Assembly: GCA_016720825.1 (NCBI GenBank)
Contig: JADKJV010000010.1
Coordinates: 62,001-126,000, forward strand
Source: Chitinophagaceae bacterium
GTDB taxonomy: Bacteria; Bacteroidota; Bacteroidia; Chitinophagales; Chitinophagaceae
Reading direction: 5' to 3'
Length of the DNA: 64,000 nt
The position numbers and the translations under genes were made by a program. Of the stretch, positions 51,289-60,448 are shown one piece after another (positions within the stretch are counted from its first letter, which is position 1; every line of letters starts with the position of its first letter). The notes under the pieces are model-generated. The model worked only from the letters and a program-made list of their open reading frames with translations. It searched no databases and was not told where the DNA came from.

Positions 51289-53223
51289 ATGGACATTACC
51301 CCGGGCCCCTTGCTTCAGACGATTGATTCCCCCGCAGATCTTAAAAAACTGCCCCGGGAAAAATTACATCAGGTATGCGACGAACTGCGCCAGTATATCA
51401 TTGATGTGGTGAGCGTGCATGGCGGGCATTTTGGTGCCAGCCTGGGTGTGGTAGAACTCACAACTGCCCTGCATTACGTGTACAATACACCTTACGACCA
51501 ATTAGTATGGGATGTAGGCCACCAGGCATACGGACATAAAATCCTTACAGGTCGCCGTGATAATTTTCCCTCCAACCGCAAATACAAAGGCATCAGCGGA
51601 TTCCCTAAAAGAAGCGAAAGTGAATATGATACTTTCGGGGTTGGACATTCATCCACGTCTATTTCTGCCGCTCTGGGTATGGCGATGGCCGCCAAGTATA
51701 AAGGGGAAAAAGACCGGAAAGTGGTGGCTGTAATTGGCGATGGCGCCATGACCGCCGGACTTGCTTTTGAAGGCATGAACCACGCCGGCGTGGCCGATGC
51801 CGATATGCTGATTGTTTTAAATGACAATTGTATGGGTATTGACCCCAATGTGGGCGCCCTGAAAGAATACCTGACGGATATTACCACATCACCCACTTAC
51901 AATAAAGTAAAGGATGATGTATGGAAACTGCTCGGCAAATTGCCCGTGGGAAAAACATTTACCCGCGCCATGGCCCATAAACTGAATGAAGGCCTGAAAG
52001 GCATGGTGAGCAGCAGCGTGAATTTATTTGAAGCACTGAAGCTGCGTTATTTCGGCCCGATTGACGGACATAACGTTGCCAAACTGGTAGATACATTAAA
52101 AGACCTGCGCAAAATCCCCGGTCCTAAATTGCTGCATATTATTACCACCAAAGGAAAAGGGTATGCATTAGCCGAGCAGGACCAGACCAAATGGCATGCG
52201 CCCGGTTTGTTTGATAAAGTGACCGGTGAAATACGTAAAAAGACTTTTGATCTTCCCCAGCCTCCCAAATACCAGGATGTTTTTGGATACACGATGATTG
52301 AGCTGGCCGAGAAAAACGAAAAGATATTCGGTGTTACCCCGGCTATGCCTTCCGGCTGTTCCCTGAAATTCATGATGGACAAAATGCCTGATCGTGCCTT
52401 TGATGTGGGTATTGCCGAACAGCACGCAGTTACACTGAGTGCGGGTATGGCCACCCAGGGCATGCGCGTGTTCTGCAATATCTATTCCTCGTTTATGCAA
52501 CGTGCATTTGACCAGGTGCTGCATGATGTGGCCTTGCAGAAACTGCCGGTTGTACTTTGTTTAGACCGTGCGGGTTTGGTGGGTGATGATGGCCCTACAC
52601 ACCATGGTTGCTATGATATTGCGTACATGCGCAGTATCCCGAATATTATCATCAGTGCGCCCATGAATGAGAGTGAACTGCGCAACCTGATGTTCACCGC
52701 ACAGCTTGAATCCACTAAATATCCTTTCGTAATCCGCTATCCCCGCGGGGAAGGTGTGATGCCCGAATGGAGAACAGAGATGAAAGAAATTCCCATTGGC
52801 AAAGGACGGATGATCCGCGAAGGAAAAGACATCGCGATACTGTCATTCGGCCATCCCGGCAATTTTGCGGCTTCTGCCATCCGGGAAATGAAAAATGACG
52901 GGCTGAATCCCGGTCATTATGATATGCGTTTTGCCAAACCGCTTGACGAAGAATTACTGCACGAAATCTGCAGCAAATACCCCAAACTGATAACTGTGGA
53001 AGATGCCTCTGTGATTGGCGGTTTCGGAAGTGCTGTTGCTGAATTTATGGTTACCCATGGATACAAAAATGATATCCGCATCATGGGTATCCCCGATATT
53101 ATTGTGGAGCATGGCACGCCCAAAGAACTGCAGCATGAATGTGGTTACGATGCACCTGCAATTGCCGATGCAGTCCGGGAAATGATGAAAGACCAGGTGG
53201 TGATCAAAACTGTACTTGGATAA
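51289..53223 (+). CDS. dxs: 1-deoxy-D-xylulose-5-phosphate synthase
   Basis: A 644-residue thiamine-diphosphate enzyme joining pyruvate and glyceraldehyde-3-phosphate, the first step of the MEP isoprenoid pathway. ATG 51289 gives MDITPGPLLQTIDSPADLKK. Conserved parts are HGGHFGASLGVVELTTALH, WDVGHQAYGHKILTGR, VIGDGAMTAGLAFEGMNHAG with the ThDP pyrophosphate/Mg site, FGPIDGHN, DVGIAEQHAVTLSAGMA and DRAGLVGDDGPTHHG. Length is typical. It may supply precursors for the prenyl substrate of the GGGP synthase homologue as well as quinones and other isoprenoids. Confidence 0.97.
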   Translation: MDITPGPLLQTIDSPADLKKLPREKLHQVCDELRQYIIDVVSVHGGHFGASLGVVELTTALHYVYNTPYDQLVWDVGHQAYGHKILTGRRDNFPSNRKYKGISGFPKRSESEYDTFGVGHSSTSISAALGMAMAAKYKGEKDRKVVAVIGDGAMTAGLAFEGMNHAGVADADMLIVLNDNCMGIDPNVGALKEYLTDITTSPTYNKVKDDVWKLLGKLPVGKTFTRAMAHKLNEGLKGMVSSSVNLFEALKLRYFGPIDGHNVAKLVDTLKDLRKIPGPKLLHIITTKGKGYALAEQDQTKWHAPGLFDKVTGEIRKKTFDLPQPPKYQDVFGYTMIELAEKNEKIFGVTPAMPSGCSLKFMMDKMPDRAFDVGIAEQHAVTLSAGMATQGMRVFCNIYSSFMQRAFDQVLHDVALQKLPVVLCLDRAGLVGDDGPTHHGCYDIAYMRSIPNIIISAPMNESELRNLMFTAQLESTKYPFVIRYPRGEGVMPEWRTEMKEIPIGKGRMIREGKDIAILSFGHPGNFAASAIREMKNDGLNPGHYDMRFAKPLDEELLHEICSKYPKLITVEDASVIGGFGSAVAEFMVTHGYKNDIRIMGIPDIIVEHGTPKELQHECGYDAPAIADAVREMMKDQVVIKTVLG

Positions 53224-53242
53224 AAATATTTCGCTCCTTAGC

Positions 53243-53267
53243 AATCCGCCTCCGGGCGGATTTTTTA
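53243..53267 (+). terminator. Rho-independent terminator of dxs
   Basis: AATCCGCC (53243-53250) pairs with GGCGGATT (53255-53262) around TCCG, followed by a T run. Confidence 0.88.
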
Positions 53268-53298
53268 TGCCCGGACAATTGGATTATTTTTAGTCTGC

Positions 53299-56157
53299 AT
53301 GCGACAATTCCGGTTCCTGTTTTTATTACTGATCCTCCCGGCGGGGATGATGGCCCAATCCCTGACACTGGATACCTATACACCTGCTTCGGGACTGGCA
53401 GATGCGCGGGTGCAGAAAATTTTCCAGGACAGCCGGGGTATCCTGTATTTTTTAACCCGCGATGGATTCAGTGTATTCGACGGACAGCAAATACAATCTT
53501 TTACAGAATTTGAACACCAGCCATTATCAGTAACCACTGATATCATTGAAGTATCAAAAGGCCGGGTGATGATCAGTTCAATCGCCGGGGTTTTTTACCT
53601 GGAGAAAAACAAGCTTACGAAAGACAGTATGCTGTCCAATTCCATCCGGGAACCAGGCTATCTGCTGACCGGAGGGAAAAACAACATTTATATTTTGTCA
53701 AATAACGGACTGTACGTGTACCAGGATAACAAACTCCGGGTATTCGGTGCTGCCGGAACAATGGGTCCTGATAAAGCCATCATACAGGGCAACTGGTTGC
53801 TGGGACTTTTTACCGGCGTGAACGGAACAGCAGCAAAACTGGTATTGTATAATCTTACTGATGAAAAAACAGTTTATGAACAGCCCATTCCTGATCATAC
53901 GGATATCGCAGCATTTAATGGCAAAGCATTTATCCGTTTAAACCAGCCATGGAAAGAACTATCATTAACAGCCATGGCTCTGGGAAAATGGGAAACGGCG
54001 CTCACTTCTATACAAGCAACATTACCTGCCGGGTTTATTCCTGAAAATTTTTATTCCGATAATGCCGGGAACAACTGGTTCAGCAGTGAACACCAGGGTG
54101 TATGCCGGGTGGATGGGATCACACACAGCGTTATTCAATACCGTACATCGGATGGGCTGACTGATCCTGTGAAAGGATTTTTTACGGATGCAGAGAAAAA
54201 TACATGGCTGATCATCCCCGGTAAAGGTGTACAGAAAATGGTACGCTCCGGTTTGCAACTCAATAAACCGGAAAAAATACAACGTGTGGTCGGTGCAGAA
54301 TCCGGATCAGCATTGTTGAAGAACAAGGACAGTCTCTGGCTGCTGCGTAATGGGAAACCAGAACTGATTATTGAAAAAGAGGATCCCGGAGTGGTTGTTG
54401 ATTTTTTCTGGAACACACAAAGATGGAAATTATACAGGGAAGGATATATCCAAAATGAAAATGGAAAACAGATCCGTTACCTGTTGCCCGACATAAATGC
54501 AGGACAGCTATCTGAAAAAATCGGGGTTGATAAAGACAACCGCCTGTTACTTTGCGGGGATGTATTTGCCGTCATCAATCCGGATTACAGTTTTGCCACA
54601 GTAGCCCTTCCCTATTTTGCCGACAATGTGGTGAGGGATGACCAGGGCCGGTACTGGTGTTTTGCGAGAAATGGTGATATCGTTTCTTACAGGTTGCTTA
54701 ACGGCAAACTGGTGCCAGTCAACACTTATAAAGACAATAGTTTCAGTGCCCGTATCACCAGGTTGTGGAACCAGGACACATTTTGTGTGGGTACCAGGAC
54801 TGGCGGTATTCATTTTGTGAAACTGAATGAAGCCGGTTACCAATGGCTGGGCCAGGTGAGTACCCGGCAGGGTTTATCCAATAATTTTATTACTGAATTG
54901 ATTCCCCTGCCCCCGCATGAATTGCTGACCGGCACTGCGGCAGGTCTTGACATGGTGCATCTCTATCCACAGGATACAATTGTTGAAAAAGAATTCGGAC
55001 GTATTAATATTTTCTCCGGCGTACAGAGTATGGTAAGGAACGGTGATTCAACCGTGATAGTGGTGAATGATTACGGCCAGGCTTTCCGGTATGAAATACA
55101 TGGCGCGGCGGGTCCGGGTTACCAGCCTGCTCCTTTTTTCAGCAAGCTCCTGGTGGAAGGTGTAACAGCTGATCCTGAATCTGCCCGTTCATTTGCTTAT
55201 AACCGCAATCATATCCGCCTGTCGGTTTCAGCCCCGAGTTTTGTGGATGAAAAAAATATCCTGTTCCTGTTCCGGGTGGAAGGCCCGGGTTTACAATATG
55301 AACAAAGGGGCCGACAGCCTGATTTGGAATTAAACAACCTGGCACCGGGGAATTATTCGGTTACTGTTACTGTTTATTTCCCGGGGTACCAGTATACTTC
55401 AGGGGTGCTGAATTATTCATTCACGATCCGAAAACCATTCTGGGAAACCTGGGCATTCAGGGCGGCAGTATTTTTTATAACTGGTCTGGCCGTTTTTGCA
55501 TTATTCAGGTTTTTGTTGCAGCGCAAGCTGATGAAAGAAAAGCTTGAGCTGGAGAAAGAAAAAGCCGTGGCTCATGAAAGGACCCGGATAGCGCGGGATA
55601 TGCACGATGATCTCGGTGCGGGCATATCAACTATTAAATTCCTCAGTGAAGGGGCCGTATATATCCCCCAGGAGCGGCAGCCGGAAAATAACCGTAAGAT
55701 TTCATCACAGGCTGATGCGCTGGTGGATAAGATGAATGATATCATCTGGGCCATGAATGAATCCAATGACACGCTGGATAACCTGGTGTTGTATACCAAA
55801 TCATGGGTGGCAGAATATGCGAATGAACATGGTATTGAAGCCCGGTTCAGCATCCCCGACAACCTGCCGGCATTGGTGATCCGCGGTGAAATGCGGCGGA
55901 ATATTTTCCTCTGTGTGAAAGAATCCGTACATAATATCATCAAGCATTCGGGAGCAGAATGGCTGAAAGTTGAAATCAGCTTTGAGCATAAAAAACTGTC
56001 CATTTCAGTAGCAGATAACGGGCAGGGATTCAACCCGGATAAAATAAAAACCGGGAACGGGTTACCGAATATGAAGAAAAGGATCCAGGGTATGGGTGGC
56101 ACCTGGACGGCAACCAGCGGCAGCACCACCTGCATCCGTATGGAGATACCTGTATAA
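53299..56157 (+). CDS. Propeller-sensor histidine kinase (Reg_prop/Y_Y_Y, HisKA_3)
   Basis: 952 residues. Signal peptide (MRQFRFLFLLLILPAGMMAQ), then periplasmic propeller-like repeats (about 25-620, e.g. KIFQDSRGILYFLTRDGFSVFDG, YSDNAGNNWFSSEHQGVCRVDG), a Y_Y_Y domain just before the membrane (about 630-705, ending FTIRKPFWETWAF), a membrane helix (about 717-737), a coiled linker, phospho-acceptor His769 (TRIARDMHDDLGAGIS) and a C-terminal HATPase (KESVHNIIKHSGA, VADNGQGFN). Proteins with this periplasmic design in Bacteroidota often sense polysaccharides, but those usually have a fused regulator; here the regulator is a separate LuxR-type gene downstream. No carbohydrate-utilisation locus is adjacent. 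Confidence 0.92.
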   Translation: MRQFRFLFLLLILPAGMMAQSLTLDTYTPASGLADARVQKIFQDSRGILYFLTRDGFSVFDGQQIQSFTEFEHQPLSVTTDIIEVSKGRVMISSIAGVFYLEKNKLTKDSMLSNSIREPGYLLTGGKNNIYILSNNGLYVYQDNKLRVFGAAGTMGPDKAIIQGNWLLGLFTGVNGTAAKLVLYNLTDEKTVYEQPIPDHTDIAAFNGKAFIRLNQPWKELSLTAMALGKWETALTSIQATLPAGFIPENFYSDNAGNNWFSSEHQGVCRVDGITHSVIQYRTSDGLTDPVKGFFTDAEKNTWLIIPGKGVQKMVRSGLQLNKPEKIQRVVGAESGSALLKNKDSLWLLRNGKPELIIEKEDPGVVVDFFWNTQRWKLYREGYIQNENGKQIRYLLPDINAGQLSEKIGVDKDNRLLLCGDVFAVINPDYSFATVALPYFADNVVRDDQGRYWCFARNGDIVSYRLLNGKLVPVNTYKDNSFSARITRLWNQDTFCVGTRTGGIHFVKLNEAGYQWLGQVSTRQGLSNNFITELIPLPPHELLTGTAAGLDMVHLYPQDTIVEKEFGRINIFSGVQSMVRNGDSTVIVVNDYGQAFRYEIHGAAGPGYQPAPFFSKLLVEGVTADPESARSFAYNRNHIRLSVSAPSFVDEKNILFLFRVEGPGLQYEQRGRQPDLELNNLAPGNYSVTVTVYFPGYQYTSGVLNYSFTIRKPFWETWAFRAAVFFITGLAVFALFRFLLQRKLMKEKLELEKEKAVAHERTRIARDMHDDLGAGISTIKFLSEGAVYIPQERQPENNRKISSQADALVDKMNDIIWAMNESNDTLDNLVLYTKSWVAEYANEHGIEARFSIPDNLPALVIRGEMRRNIFLCVKESVHNIIKHSGAEWLKVEISFEHKKLSISVADNGQGFNPDKIKTGNGLPNMKKRIQGMGGTWTATSGSTTCIRMEIPV

Positions 56158-56203
56158 CAAAAGTTCCGTTTTCCGGGAAAGCAAAGGCTGTAAATTTGGC
56201 ATT

Positions 56204-56833
56204 ATGTCAAAAATCAGGGTTGGCATCGTGGAAGATATTGAGGAGATCCGCCAGGCGGTAGCTTCCCTGTTGTTATGGGATGAACGCTTTGAACTGGTAT
56301 TTACACTCAGCCGTGGGGAAGATGCACTGGAAACAATACCCGGACTGAAACCAGATATCGTGATCATGGATATCAACCTGCCGGGTATGAATGGCATTGA
56401 ATGCATCCGGCAGCTGAAACCGGATCTTCCCGACACGCAGTTTATGATTTTCACGATTTATGAGAATGATGAAAATATTTTCACTGCACTGGAAGCGGGT
56501 GCCAGCAGTTATATGCTGAAAAAAACCGGATTGCCGCATATTGCAGAAAGCCTGATTGAATTATATGACGGCGGCTCGCCCATGAGTGCGCTGATTGCAC
56601 GCAAATTAGTTACACGTTACCACAAAGTGCCGGAGAAAAACAGCAGTCTGGATAAACTCTCTCCCCGGGAACAGGAAGTACTCACTTTATTATCTGAAGG
56701 ATTATTATATAAAGAAATTGCAGGCCGCCTGCTCATTACCACCGGCACTGTTAAACAACAGATCCACCGGATTTATGAGAAACTCCATGTGGGCAATAAA
56801 ACGGAGGCGATTAATAAGGCTTTTCGGAGGTGA
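56204..56833 (+). CDS. LuxR/NarL-family response regulator
   Basis: 209 residues from ATG 56204 (MSKIRVGIVEDIEE). Phospho-acceptor Asp56 (IVIMDINLPG), acidic Glu10-Asp11, and Lys in YMLKKTGLP. C-terminal LuxR helix-turn-helix (LSPREQEVLTLLSEGLLYKEIAGRLLI). It follows the propeller kinase gene by 46 bases on the same strand, so it is the cognate partner. A palindromic repeat follows 8 bases after the stop, then a secreted-protein cluster. Confidence 0.95.
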   Translation: MSKIRVGIVEDIEEIRQAVASLLLWDERFELVFTLSRGEDALETIPGLKPDIVIMDINLPGMNGIECIRQLKPDLPDTQFMIFTIYENDENIFTALEAGASSYMLKKTGLPHIAESLIELYDGGSPMSALIARKLVTRYHKVPEKNSSLDKLSPREQEVLTLLSEGLLYKEIAGRLLITTGTVKQQIHRIYEKLHVGNKTEAINKAFRR

Positions 56834-56841
56834 GTTTATGA

Positions 56842-56994
56842 GAGTCTTAAACACATAGGCACATAGTACACATAGAAACACATAGGAATACAACGAAGAG
56901 TTCTTAAAGAAGGAAAATTTCTAATTTTTTTGACTTGCGTATTGTATTTCTATGTGTTTCTATGTGCCTATGTTTCTATGTGGTAAAGACTCTT
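56842..56994. repeat. Family A intergenic palindrome, copy 2 (core inverted)
   Basis: Starts GAGTCTTAAACACATAGGCA and ends TAAAGACTCTT, as in copy 1 at 1272-1457. The core carries GACTTGCGTATTGTATTTCT (56932-56951), the reverse complement of 1314-1333 of copy 1 with one mismatch, and CATAGGAATACAACGAAG, the complement of the opposite side of copy 1. The core is thus flipped relative to the arms. Confidence 0.85.
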
Positions 56995-57069
56995 AACACT
57001 AACAAAGGTTATATTGCCCCGCACCCGTAAAGCACCCACCTTTATTACTGAAATAACAGCAGTAAATAA

Positions 57070-59088
57070 ATGGGATTTATGCACTCCAAAATCATTTTAG
57101 CGGTTTCCCTTTTTTTAGCCTCGTTGCCTGCCGGAGCGCAAAACATCGGTATTGGTAACAGTAATCCTGAATTTCCATTAGATATCACCGGCAGGGTGCG
57201 CCTACGGACCGGAATTGGTTCAGCCGGTTTTTTCCTGAACAGTGAGGACAATACAGATATTCCTGCTTTTATAGGCATGCGTTACGATAGCCTGGTTGGA
57301 TTCTATGGAAATATCAGTGGCTGGAAATTCGTGATGAATACGAATACGGGAAACATTGCATTAGGCGATTTCAATCCAACAAGTCCGCTTTCTTTCCCTG
57401 CCTATTTAGGAAAAAAAATCTCCCTGTATAAAGGCGTTACCGGTGATGCTGGCTTCAGTGTGTGGGGGAGTGAACTGCGTATCCACAGCGATTATGATAA
57501 TGCAGATATTACGTTTGGCTATGATGACCTGACAAAAGGTTTTACCGAAAGAATGCGTATCAAAGGCAATGGTTCTGTGGGAATTGGTACAGCAAACCCG
57601 GACAGCAGATCTTCCCTGGATATGTCTGCATCTAATAAGCCCATGATCATGCCATACATGACTACCATGCAGCGCAACCAGATACCTGATCCCGCACCAG
57701 GCATGACAATCTTTAACACGAGTTCAGATTGTTTAGAAACTGTAAGGGCAAATAAGAAATGGTGGAATTTATGCAAAAGTCAATATACCGAAACAAGTGG
57801 CATTGGAGTGACTTACGGAGGGCAATCAGATGAATCTATTAAAACGACCAAACCAACACCTGATAACGGTGTCATTGCAATTGGAACTACAACTTCTTAT
57901 AATTCAGGAACTTTTTCAAACTTGACCAATTACGGGCTTGAAGAAGGGTTGATAATGAAATTTGACAGTCTGGGTACCCTTACCTGGCAGCGATTAATCG
58001 GAGGCAGTGGTAATGATAGATTAGCAGATATAAGGCTAACTGTTGATGGCGGGTATATTGTCTGCGGAAGTACTGAATCATCAAACAGCGGTGACTTAAC
58101 AGGCCTTTTTAGTAATGGGTCATATGATGCCTGGGTCATAAAATTGAATGCCACAGGACAGATAGAATGGCAGAAACTTCTTGGGGGATCTGACAATGAT
58201 GTATTGTTAGCCGTTGTACAACTTAACGATGGTGGCTATCTGCTCGCTGGGCAATCATTTTATACTAATTCCGGCACTATTGCCGGCACAACTTCATACG
58301 GATCCGGTGATGGCTGGATTGTTAAGCTGGATGGTTCAGGAAACCAGGTGTGGCAACAACTGTACGGTGGTGATGATTTTGATGCCTTTATGTTTATGGA
58401 AAAAGCAAATGATGGAAATGTGTTTATTGGTGGTTTCGCCGCCAGCTCAAATAACGGATACCTCACAGGACTAATTAATAATGGTCAGGAAGATTTCTGG
58501 GCAATAAAAATGAATCCGTTAAATGGCGCTTTCGTCTGGCAAAAACTCCTGGGCGGGATAAACCGGGATTTAATTCAATCTATTACTCCCGGCAATAATG
58601 GTGGCATCCTTCTTACAGGATATTCATCTACCCCAAATACAGGTACATTAACCGGGTTGACCGGGTTTGGGGATATTGATATGTGGGTTGTCAAACTATC
58701 AGAAACCGGTTTAATAGAATGGCAAAAACTCTGGGGAACAAGCAGCTTTGACATACCCGGGAAAGCTTCAGCAATACCTGGCGGGGGCTATTTATTTACC
58801 GGTACAGCATACCTCCAGGATGGCACACTTCAAAATATACCGGGGTTTTCATCAGCGGATGGCTGGATCATCAGGACTGATAATACGGGAAATATCATTT
58901 GGCAGAAATTAATTGGCGGAAACATGGGGGATAATGCAACCACGATCACTCCCTTGGGAAATAACCGGGTTGCTGTTTTTCTCTCGTCCGCTTCTACAAC
59001 AGGGATGCTGGCAGATTTATCCCATTTCGGAAACACTGATATCTGGCGGTTGATCATTGACATGAACGGGAATCCACTTTTTTTATAA
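57070..59088 (+). CDS. Secreted GIGT-module protein with SBBP-like repeats
   Basis: 672 residues, signal peptide MHSKIILAVSLFLASLPAGAQ (ATG at 57070 or 57079). Residues about 22-190 share the module of the protein at 39447-41135: NIGIGNSNP, LGKKISLYKG, LRIHSDYDNADITFGYDD, ERMRIKGNGSVGIGTANP. The body has about seven repeats of 55-60 residues (DAWVIKLNATGQIEWQKLLG, then DDGGYLLAG-like stretches), a beta-propeller pattern like SBBP or T9SS surface repeats. No gliding-motility C-terminal domain. First gene of a cluster with the next two; the two-component system upstream is a plausible regulator. Confidence 0.85.
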   Translation: MGFMHSKIILAVSLFLASLPAGAQNIGIGNSNPEFPLDITGRVRLRTGIGSAGFFLNSEDNTDIPAFIGMRYDSLVGFYGNISGWKFVMNTNTGNIALGDFNPTSPLSFPAYLGKKISLYKGVTGDAGFSVWGSELRIHSDYDNADITFGYDDLTKGFTERMRIKGNGSVGIGTANPDSRSSLDMSASNKPMIMPYMTTMQRNQIPDPAPGMTIFNTSSDCLETVRANKKWWNLCKSQYTETSGIGVTYGGQSDESIKTTKPTPDNGVIAIGTTTSYNSGTFSNLTNYGLEEGLIMKFDSLGTLTWQRLIGGSGNDRLADIRLTVDGGYIVCGSTESSNSGDLTGLFSNGSYDAWVIKLNATGQIEWQKLLGGSDNDVLLAVVQLNDGGYLLAGQSFYTNSGTIAGTTSYGSGDGWIVKLDGSGNQVWQQLYGGDDFDAFMFMEKANDGNVFIGGFAASSNNGYLTGLINNGQEDFWAIKMNPLNGAFVWQKLLGGINRDLIQSITPGNNGGILLTGYSSTPNTGTLTGLTGFGDIDMWVVKLSETGLIEWQKLWGTSSFDIPGKASAIPGGGYLFTGTAYLQDGTLQNIPGFSSADGWIIRTDNTGNIIWQKLIGGNMGDNATTITPLGNNRVAVFLSSASTTGMLADLSHFGNTDIWRLIIDMNGNPLFL

Positions 59089-59124
59089 GGATACTACCAA
59101 TCATTCAGTGCTAAATTGAAAATT

Positions 59125-60443
59125 ATGCGTATAACATTATTTTATCTCTTTTTTTGCTTTACCCTTTTGACACAAACCCATGCCCAATCCTCTCTCTCCT
59201 ATGATATCTTCACCTGCAAACCACCCGCCGGTTACACCTTAAAAGAAAAACAACAGAAATTATTTTACGAAAAATACAAGGGAGCAATTACTGCCAGCTC
59301 TACCTCTGGCCCGCGATCCAGGGTAATTCGGATAATAATAAAGATTTCCTGCGCGACTGGGAATCATTTGCCAGCAAACCTTACCAGGTAACCAAACCGG
59401 AACAATTGAATCAAACCACTGCAGGTGGATGGACCGTCAGCAATGGTGGCGCCCGCGGTCAATACAATAACATTTCGTTTGTGATCAGTATTTCAACGTA
59501 TACCTCAGGAGATGTTACTTATGCGATCGTGGCGGTATTGAATGATTCTAAATTCCTGCCGGATGTAAATGCATTTATTGCCTCCGTTATTCCTGACACC
59601 CGGAAATTCAACCGGCTTAACAATAATCCCTCCAATCACCTGCAAACCGGAATCAGCAAACCCACCACCCGCTTTGATGACGGATGGCTTTCATCCGCCT
59701 TATCTGAATATGTACAGGCCACCCGCAACAGCACAGAAATAAGGCTTTACTATATCAATTCGCAACTGGATGATGCCAAATCAAACATGATTGACGCACC
59801 TGAATATTACTGGAGCCAGTATGTTGCCCCCAACTTTAATATACCACGCCCTGAAAAATGGAGCGGAGTGCTATACCCGGTGATTTATTATATGGAGGGC
59901 AGCGGTACGGATAAAAAAACCGGTAAGTCCTGTTTTGTGGCATTGAAAATAGTGTATGAAGGAGGTGCCCGCCCGATCCTGGTAATTACACCCGATGAAA
60001 GAACATTCAGGCAGCAATTCACACACCCGAATGACCTGGACCGGATGCAGGTCTGCAATAAATTCGCGGTCACACTGAAAGATGTCACCGGTACCTGGAA
60101 AGGCAGCGGCGGTGGCGGTGTGGAGTATTACAATGCATACACCGGGCAATATGCAGGCGCCAGCACCATTTCAGTTTCAGATGAATTTACGTTTAACGCC
60201 AACGGAAATTACAGCAGCACCTATCGCTCAGCCAGTACCAATAACGGCGGAGCCAGTTTTGGCGGACAGGATTTCAGCGGGAAATTCTCCGTCAGCGACT
60301 GGACGCTCACCGCTACAAACCGTTATCGTGGCAAGACAACAACATTCAATGCACAACTGATTGCCGTCAGGGGAGGTTACCTGCTCTACTTATCTGACCG
60401 GGATAATCCCTCTATGAAATACACTTTGTTTAAATCAAAATAA
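59125..60443 (+). CDS. Secreted family X protein, copy 2, one-base frameshift
   Basis: Signal peptide MRITLFYLFFCFTLLTQTHAQ from ATG 59125. The frame shifts at about 59285-59287 (GGAGCAATTAC): inserting one A continues as NYCQLYLWPAIQ, then KDFLRDWESFASKPYQ, in the frame that runs to 60443, giving 439 residues. These motifs align with FCVIAMFASKK and RDFSNDWEELVVKPFQ of the paralogue at 42269-44002. The C-terminal part begins VTGTWKGSGGGG and is beta-rich (FTFNANGNYSSTYRS, WTLTATNRYRGKT), lipocalin-like. Function unknown. It follows the GIGT-propeller gene by 36 bases, the same order as in the other cluster (where an NHL gene lies between). Confidence 0.78.
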
Positions 60444-60448
60444 CAACG